Below, one piece after another: positions 58,765 through 64,000 of a stretch of DNA of 64,000 nt. The notes under the pieces were generated by a model. It was not told the origin of the DNA. It did no database searches and saw nothing but the letters and a program-made list of their open reading frames with translations. Each line of letters begins with the position of its first letter. Positions within the stretch are counted from its first letter, which is position 1. Origin of the DNA: Heterocephalus glaber (taxonomy: Eukaryota > Chordata > Mammalia > Rodentia > Bathyergidae); NCBI RefSeq assembly GCF_000247695.1, contig NW_004624734.1:12679565-12743564 (forward strand), written 5' to 3'. Made by a program: the position numbers and the translations under genes.

Positions 58765-58922
58765 TAGAACCACTGACAGATTTATTGAAAATGCTTATTC
58801 CCAGGCCCAACCCCAGAATGACCAAATCAGAATCTCTGGAAGTGAGATCTTAGGAAGTATCTGAGGGGGGAAAAGGCCCCCAGATTCATCTTAGCACAAT
58901 AAAATTGAGAACCACGCACTTG
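58765..58922 (-). repeat. MER5A-type hAT fossil
   Basis: 'aaatcagaatctctggaag', 'ttcccaggcccaaccccag', ending 'aaattgagaaccac'. Confidence 0.7.
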
Positions 58923-59039
58923 GAGTTCAGAAGAGAGGATGTGGCTCCTACAGAAGGTGAGCTGAACAAACCTCTGTAGTGGTGAGATTTTTGAGAGAGT
59001 CCCTGAAAGACATCATAGGGTAGCACCATTGTGGAACTG

Positions 59040-59185
59040 TCACATTGTTAGGCAAATTCCTCTCCCTTGTCCATCCTTCCCAGTGGGTTAGATGCTCCTC
59101 AGAGGGACAGAGTTAGTTTTCATTAGAATGGGCTTGACCCTTCACTGGCTCTCAATAAATGTTAGTTGAACAAATGAATAACCAT
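59040..59185 (+). repeat. L2 LINE 3' end
   Basis: 'gatgctcctcagagggacag', 'ggctctcaataaatgttag', 'ttgaacaaatgaataacc'. Confidence 0.65.
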
Positions 59186-59839
59186 GCATAACCCAAAGAA
59201 GAAGGTTTGAGAAATTTTTTTATAAGACAGGGTCTAGGAGGAGAAAATGTATAGGCAACATTCCAGAGACTAGAAAATTAAGGTCAGTGTTAAAGTTAAT
59301 TCACACCAGTGAGTGGAGACAGGCTAGAGTGCAAATGTTATGTGAGCAATAATAGTGTCTGGGAGTGTACGATGGGTGGTGTGAGCCCTCTTCTGTGGAT
59401 TCTGTGGATAAGGAGTCACTGAGGAGTCGCTGAAGACTGGGGACTGGGAAGCAGTGCAAAGGGGGTACTTGGGGCCTGCTAATTGCATGGCATGGACAGC
59501 CTCCCCAGAAGTGGGAAGCCAGTAGAGGCAGGCAGCCATGTGCAAACCCTCAGGAATAGGTCTGGTTACTCTAAGGGGCAGGGCATGTTGAGATCCCATA
59601 ACCATCTTTCTATCAAGTCACAGAACCCTCCAGGTCCTGATCCCCTGGGAAACCTTTGTTCTTTCGCTGACTCCCATCTGCTTGGACCCCCAGGTCTGAT
59701 TGAGCTCTCCCCCCTTGGCTGCCCAAGCAGCATGTCTCATCTGGCACGAGGGTAACCAGGAGGCTGCGTGGGGTGTGTGCTGGGGACAGTGGCCATAGCT
59801 GAGATGAAGGCGGCTTCACTGAGGTGGAGGCTCTGGGGG

Positions 59840-60480
59840 TAGAGAGGAGGGGCCAAGCTTAAGAACAGTTTCTGAAGCAGAATCTATAGAATTTGGTGAA
59901 TGAACGTGGAGCAGGAGAAAGGAGTATGTTAAAGATAATTCTAAGGTTTCTGGCCAGTGGATACAGGCCCATAGAATGTTTAGAGTAGGGTGAGAAATAA
60001 TTCAGGTGGGAACATATTGAATTTGAATTTGAGATGACAGCAAAACATCCAGGTGGAAGGGCCCGGGGACTTATTGGAGAAAGGGAGCTAGAATTTAGAA
60101 GGGAACTGGGTACTGATTATTAGTCACTGGCCACCACTGGAAGGCATGGAAATCGATGCCATCACAGGAATAATAACAGAGGGAAGCCAAGGAGAGCACC
60201 CCAGCTCCATGGATGGGGAAGGAGGAGCCCCCTGGAGAGAAATAGTGACTGGCCAGAAAGGGAGAAAGGAAACCAGAAGAAAGTGGAGCTCATTGAAGGT
60301 TAAGAGTTTTAAGAAAATGAAAGTAGCGGCGTGACACAGCCCAGATGGGTCAATGAGGCCACTGGGGATTTGTGAGTGCATTAGTGATTGTGATTTCAAT
60401 GGAAGCCAGATTGACAAAGACAAGGGGGAGAAGGAGGTGGAGCAGGGGGCCCACTGTCTGCAGCAGCGTGAGGAAGCCCA
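59840..60480 (-). repeat. long L2 LINE copy, antisense
   Basis: 'gataattctaaggtttctgg', 'gacagcaaaacatccagg', 'ggaagccaaggagagc', 'tcaatggaagccagattg'. The 134-codon minus frame (60124-60528) is decayed L2, not a cellular gene. Confidence 0.7.
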
Positions 60481-60519
60481 CTGCCCCCTCCCCACCGTCT
60501 TTGAACAACTGAATGCGAA

Positions 60520-61150
60520 GGAATTCACGGCGAGAGGCAGAGAGCCCTCTTCATGCCCTCTGCTCCAATTTTCTTAAACCCACTCTGCTTTCTTTTAGAG
60601 CCCTGGGCTTGTTTTCCTGGCTTCTCAAAGTGTTACCACTGAGAGCATCCATGCTATCTTTGCCTCATTGTTTTGTAAGAGATTATTCTATTCTCATGTT
60701 TAACTTGCTGGGAGAAGAATATGAAAAACCTGCATTCCTGGTTTTTATTAATGGAAGTGGCATGTTTTCTCACTCTTTTAAGAAATCACTTCTTTCTTCA
60801 TGCGCTAAGATGATCCATTTGAAAGTTTCTCATTGTAAAGTTCAGTGTCATCAGGAAGAGTCAGTGGGTAAATTATAAGTATTCACCACAATGGGATTTC
60901 TACATGACAAAGTGGGAGGCTGAATAAAGATGAACTGAATATTCAAACTGTTTCTTCTCTTTTTAAAAAATAGTAAAAATTATGTTTCCTCTATAACCAT
61001 GGAAGTTTTCTTTTTTGTTATTGTTATTTTTCTTTTGGCTGTACTACATTCTTTACTGTATTACGTTCTTTAGTGTCATAGAAAAGACTCTACCCTGCCT
61101 AGGTTGTCAAAAACATATATACGGCAATGTCAATTTTACCCATGCAGAAA
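60520..61150. other. unique DNA, nothing assigned
   Basis: The 121-codon plus frame at 60513-60878 lacks domain or splice signals and begins in L2-derived sequence. Confidence 0.35.
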
Positions 61151-62064
61151 GAGTACCTGAGATGAGATTTGCTGGGAACGCCAATGATGCTGCTCTTGTC
61201 CAGACAGCTCCTGCAGCTGCTATGGGTGCTGATTCCGCCCAGCCCTTCTCCTTCCTATCACTAGCTGTTGGGAGGAGGGCCACTTTGATTATGTACCTTC
61301 CAGCAACTTCAAGAGAGACTGGGAAGGTTGTTTCTAGCATTTCCAGTCTTTAGTGGGAGGTGGCTTTGCCCTCCGAGGTTGGGGATTCCCCAGGCACAGG
61401 AAGGAGTCACACCTTGGGCAACCAAGAACAGTGACAAATGTCATTCTCACACTTGAGAACTGGGACTATGATTTAACTTTCTTTAGAGGGCAGACCCTGT
61501 ACAATGCCCTATAGGCAGTAAGTGCCAACCAGAATTTGATTACGAATGCTCTGTCAACATATGTTCGGGAGTTAAGCCTTGGAGTTACTAATCGCCTGCA
61601 GAGCTGAACAACTTGAGGCAGAGAGTCTTTGTTTTTTCCACACTGTGGCTCTTTTGCTGAACCCACTGTAATGTGGCCATATCATATTCATATTCTTTGA
61701 TGAGCTCTATGTTAAGACTCTTAACAAAACCCATTGGCTACTCAGTGAAAATCTCCTTCCGACCCCTATGAACACATCATAATTTGCACAATATATAAAA
61801 ATAAGGAAATAAAAGCATTTAAACCTTCTGGTCTCTATTAAATTAGAGGGAGAAAAGATATCCTCGGCATTTGAAGAACGTCTCAAAACCTGTATTCAGG
61901 GTGACAAGTGGTATAATTTATGGTGTTCTTTGACAGATTTGCTCTTCCTAGTCACTAGTCACCAAAAGCGAAAGCTTGGAGTGGATTGGCTGGCAAGCCA
62001 TCCATTTTCTGTGAAATAAGGAGAGCTCTGGGGGCTTAAATGGTAAGGTTATCAAATATCTTAC

Positions 62065-62191
62065 CTCCAAACAGCTGCCTTAGAATGACATCCACATAGG
62101 CAATGGTTTTTTCCCAGTGGTAGTGTTTGCTATTTTCATGTTCAGTATGGTACCTTGCAAATGCTAGAAACTCAATGAATTTTTCTTGGTG
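62065..62191 (-). CDS. best candidate coding exon, gene not recognised
   Basis: On the minus strand a strong acceptor (ATCTTTATCTGTTTTCAG) precedes 62191 and a consensus donor (GGAG|GTAAGA) follows 62065. The 127 bp between are open from the first base and give 42 codons plus one base: HQEKFIEFLAFARYHTEH, then a middle rich in His, Tyr and Lys, ending YVDVILRQLFG. It is phase 0 in, phase 1 out. The composition (aromatic and charged residues, amphipathic pattern) looks like a helical globular protein segment. No repeat overlaps it. I cannot name the family. The next minus exon would lie at lower coordinates and must start in phase 1. A segment at 61157-61264 has compatible phase but a poor donor. 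Confidence 0.45.
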
Positions 62192-62654
62192 CTGAAAACA
62201 GATAAAGATGACATAAATTGCCACTTATTTGGGTAAAAAAAGGGTTGACACTCATCTATTTTTGGACGCTGTGGAGGTATTTTCATACAGGAGACTAAAT
62301 ATATGGGTGAAGTATTAGATCTACTGTGTAGCCATTACTGATTTGGATGCCTTTTAGTAAGATTATTATTATCAAACAAGAGAGTTTCTGTATTCCACTC
62401 ACCCAACTTCCTGTATGTTAATAGCTTAAATGACCATCACACATCAATCCAAAGTAGGAAATTAACACTGGTACAAATAACCAAAGTACATGCTTTATTT
62501 GGACTTCCCACCATTTCTTGTCAGTGAGGGGCATCAGCACCAGTTGGAGCTACAAGGTCCCACCCATCTGTAGCAGACCTACATTAATTCAGACTGATGG
62601 GGACTAGACGCCGACAGGGCTCAGAAAGACCAGAACACCTAGCAGTTTCTGTGT

Positions 62655-62880
62655 AAATGCAGGGCTAAGTATTTGGCAAGTATGATCTGGTTTCATCCTC
62701 CCCAGAAATCAAGGGGAATGAGGCTTAGTGGATACTCTCATACCTGTTTTACAGATGAGAGAGTGGGACTTCTGATACTAAGCAATGTTTGCAAGACAGC
62801 TGCATGGAAAAGGACAGAGGTAGGAAGTGGACTAAGGCTGCTCTGCTCCTGAAGCCCCTGACCATGACTGTTCTAGCACA
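62655..62880 (-). repeat. MIR SINE
   Basis: Antisense MIR: 'gatctggtttcatcctcccc', 'cctgttttacagatgagag', 'gcaatgtttgcaagacagc'. Confidence 0.7.
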
Positions 62881-62889
62881 GACCAAGGG

Positions 62890-64000
62890 CATTTATCATA
62901 GGTGCGAGACAGGTGAAGCCTCTCCCCATCAGCAGACCTGCACAGAACCTACCTTGCAAAGGCCATTGGGATCAACCAAGGAGGGAAATTGTCCTATAAC
63001 AGTGACATGTGACTTTCAATGAAATGGGGATATCTGTGATGTGGAGGCTGTCTCAACCTGGACATCCCAACCCTGCCTGTTCCACAAGAAGTTCTCCCCG
63101 CGTCCATCGTCTCTGCTTTTCCCTTCTTCCTGGCGTGGTCACTGGTGAGGCCAGCCCATGGCTGGCCTGATCCTCATCGAGAGCACCCAGGAGGAATGCA
63201 GTGCAAACATCCCTACTTGCCTTTGGCTTTTCTTTCCTGAGTATTTTAAGGCTTAATTAACGCATGTAAAATGATCTGAAATGCGGGACTAAAAAGAGCT
63301 AGGAAACTGCAGAGTGTGGATGATTACCTGAGGCAAGACAGCTGAAAAGGGAGACAAAGGGGGGTCTGGAGAGGCTGGCAGAGGTCTCTCTCAGCAGCCA
63401 GCTGGCTGGCCGGGAGCCAGGTCAGACTGCTTTTGGCAGCCTCCTGCCCCACGCTTTCCCCTCAAGGCCTACATTGCAGCTCCACTCAGGATAAATAACT
63501 CCTTAAGGACCTGAGCTGGAGCTGAGGAGTGGGTCTGAGGACGAAAACTGGCTAATTCTGTAAGTGGCCCTACAGGGTAAGGGATGAGATGTCACCCGGC
63601 CACCACTGCTGCTAAGCAGGACCACGTGTAAGTTCCTGGATTTTGTCAATGGAAGGATAAATGGGGATAAATATCACAGATACGACTGAATCACAGTAGG
63701 TTTTGTTCATTGCCTTTGGTAACCGTGGATGCATGTAGTGATTGAGAACTGTCACCCAGGGAGGCAATGGCTCCCTTATAAATGGTGGGGGACAATAATG
63801 ACATCAAGTCACATGTTCCTTTCCTGTCCCCTAAGTGTGTGGCAGTGGAAGGCTCCAGTTGTCGGTTTCACGGACTATGTTAAGGCTTGTGACTTCACAG
63901 GGTAAAGGAGGGTGGCATTCCATTGCAACTCAAAGCACACAAAAGAAGCAAGTGAAAGATCTTCCGGTACAACCTGATACTACCTCGATCTAAAAGTTAG
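62890..64000. other. unique, moderately GC-rich DNA
   Basis: Some splice-like sites (for example GT|GTAAGT at about 63627), but no open, splice-bounded segment was found. No repeat recognised. Confidence 0.35.

Noticed and set aside
60124..60528. 134-codon minus frame
   Set aside because: Lies in decayed antisense L2.
61157..61264. Minus-strand segment in phase with the 62065-62191 exon
   Set aside because: Phase and openness fit and the acceptor is fair, but the donor (CAG|GTACTC) is poor and the alanine-rich peptide does not look like a continuation. Left as a note only.
1..64000. CRISPR arrays, bacterial operons, tRNA or rRNA genes
   Set aside because: The sequence is mammalian. tRNA-like matches are SINE heads with A tails, not functional tRNA genes. 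No regularly spaced repeats were seen.

Overview
This is a stretch of nuclear DNA from a placental mammal, almost certainly a rodent. The evidence is (a) 7SL-derived B1-type SINEs, (b) a very abundant young tRNA-derived ID-type SINE, (c) a B1+ID composite SINE of the kind found in squirrel- and beaver-related rodents, and (d) a deep background of MIR, L2, MLT1-type and hAT-Charlie fossils shared by all placentals. The young ID variant has an unusual body (TTCCGCCGCCTGCC after the A box) that matches neither the muroid nor the squirrel consensus I know. I lean to a non-muroid rodent such as a castorimorph (beaver group), but this is inference. One 100-N assembly gap lies at 22229-22328.

No complete protein-coding gene can be read. 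The window looks like intronic and intergenic DNA of a gene-poor region: about 40% GC, with most open frames being accidental or inside repeats. The strongest gene-like signals are a CpG island with GC boxes, a CCAAT box and two RFX X-box-like sites (about 4930-5550); a set of short candidate exons with good splice sites (133-214 plus; 22076-22133, 57723-57854 and 62065-62191 minus); and a minus-strand coding relic with a single in-frame stop (6137-6610), which I cannot assign to a family.

Layout. 1-5 kb: a candidate exon, MIR, and old LTR-class repeats. 5-5.5 kb: CpG island. 6.1-6.6 kb: pseudogene. 7-20 kb: MIR/L2/L1 fossils and SINEs, with a nested retroposed endogenous-retrovirus transcript at 18.55-19.70 kb. 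20-26 kb: L2 ends, the gap, a hAT fossil, then a repeat-poor AT-rich block at 24.3-25.8 kb. 27-30 kb: L2, an inverted pair of mariner-type transposase relics, and a MaLR LTR. 30-38 kb: B1, SINEs, MLT1, hAT fossils, purine tracts. 38.8-41.1 kb: a two-LTR MaLR-like element. 42.9-45.8 kb: a decayed ERVL-type element with antisense pol. 46-54 kb: DNA-transposon fossils, SINEs, a second polyadenylation-site-ended ERV copy and a large GAAA/GA microsatellite. 54.5-60.5 kb: two long L2 copies in opposite orientation. 60.5-64 kb: the best candidate exon and unique DNA.

Nothing in the window forms an operon-like or system-like gene set. The interest lies in the retroposition events, the X-box promoter, the unassigned pseudogene and the candidate exons.
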